This document shows, piece by piece, positions 63,854-64,000 of a stretch of 64,000 nt of DNA. The DNA lies in the NCBI RefSeq assembly GCF_003444775.1, contig NZ_CP021082.1, positions 62,001-126,000 of the forward strand. Direction: 5' to 3'. This DNA comes from Deinococcus ficus. Lineage in GTDB: Bacteria > Deinococcota > Deinococci > Deinococcales > Deinococcaceae. The stretch's first letter is position 1. Each line of letters opens with the position of its first letter. The translations under genes were made by a program, and so were the position numbers. The notes below the pieces were generated by a model. It did not search any database, was not told the origin of the DNA, and saw nothing but the letters and a program-made list of their open reading frames with translations.

Positions 63854-64000
63854 ATGCCCCTTCCTCCCCCGGCACGCAGCCCGTTCATGAAGTGGTTCCT
63901 GGAGACGAACCAGCCGGAACCGGAAGGCTTCTACGAAGGGGAGCAGCAGATCCGCGAGCAGCACCACCACACCCAGCCGTGGTGGAAGGTGATGTGCCTG
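63854..64000 (+). CDS. start of an APC-family permease (3' truncated by window edge)
   Basis: The visible 49 residues read MPLPPPARSPFMKWFLETNQ, then IREQHHHTQPWWKVMCL. The end matches the amphipathic entry to the first helix of certain APC-superfamily transporters, in which WWKVMCL is followed by the first membrane segment. Some members of this class (KimA-type) move potassium. Its place beside kdp and its operator favour potassium uptake, but the body of the protein is outside the window. The ATG at 63887 (MKWF) is another possible start. Confidence 0.6.
   Translation, partial: MPLPPPARSPFMKWFLETNQPEPEGFYEGEQQIREQHHHTQPWWKVMCL

Overview
The window is high-GC bacterial DNA that most resembles a Deinococcus (Deinococcota) replicon. 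The reasons are the style of the proteins: secreted S8 peptidase, WGxxGxxG-type C-terminus, Kdp operon with a short KdpD, and many orphan secreted proteins and lipoproteins. The genus is an inference from recognisable families, not from a marker gene. No rRNA, tRNA, CRISPR array or replication origin was seen. The density of sugar, glycerol and potassium uptake genes, insertion sequences and broken genes would suit a chromid, megaplasmid or accessory chromosomal region.

Layout. 0-2.3 kb: end of an unidentified gene, a MurR/RpiR regulator and a homocysteine S-methyltransferase-like enzyme. 2.5-3.6 kb: an intact IS5-like element. 3.6-5.9 kb: a multicopper oxidase with an extra cupredoxin domain and a secreted cupredoxin-like protein. 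6.2-11.5 kb: two c-di-GMP-type proteins and a lipoprotein-like subtilisin with WGG heptad repeats. 11.8-17.4 kb: a frameshifted secreted protein, a 43-aa membrane peptide gene with strong control signals, a light-sensor-type histidine kinase beside an Rcp1-like response regulator, small envelope proteins and a second single-domain regulator. 17.4-25.7 kb: a decaying island with a structured RNA-like element, kinase and hydrolase remnants, an AT-rich two-gene patch, a broken IS5-family element and a degenerate tyrosine recombinase.

26-37.4 kb: metabolic and stress genes (VOC protein, NmrA-like reductase, peroxiredoxin, LEA-like peptide, LysE exporter), an ApbE/DUF2271/PepSY flavinylation cluster, an SDR, a broken secreted protein, two secreted or lipoprotein genes and a GH1-like glycosidase. 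37.7-44 kb: a glycerol unit made of a SorC-type regulator, a membrane esterase-like protein, glpK and glpD. Pairs of matching operators with 21-bp spacing link the regulator/esterase promoter region to glpD. 44.3-52.6 kb: a galactoside unit (LacI regulator, ABC importer, GH42 beta-galactosidase, GH36 alpha-galactosidase) with three copies of one operator.

52.7-54.9 kb: a 745-aa orphan lipoprotein. 55.6-64 kb: a NarL-type two-component system divergent from kdpB, followed by two tiny membrane proteins, kdpA, kdpC, a KdpD that carries only the sensor half, and the start of an APC permease. A shared dyad lies upstream of kdpB and of the permease, which suggests one potassium regulon.
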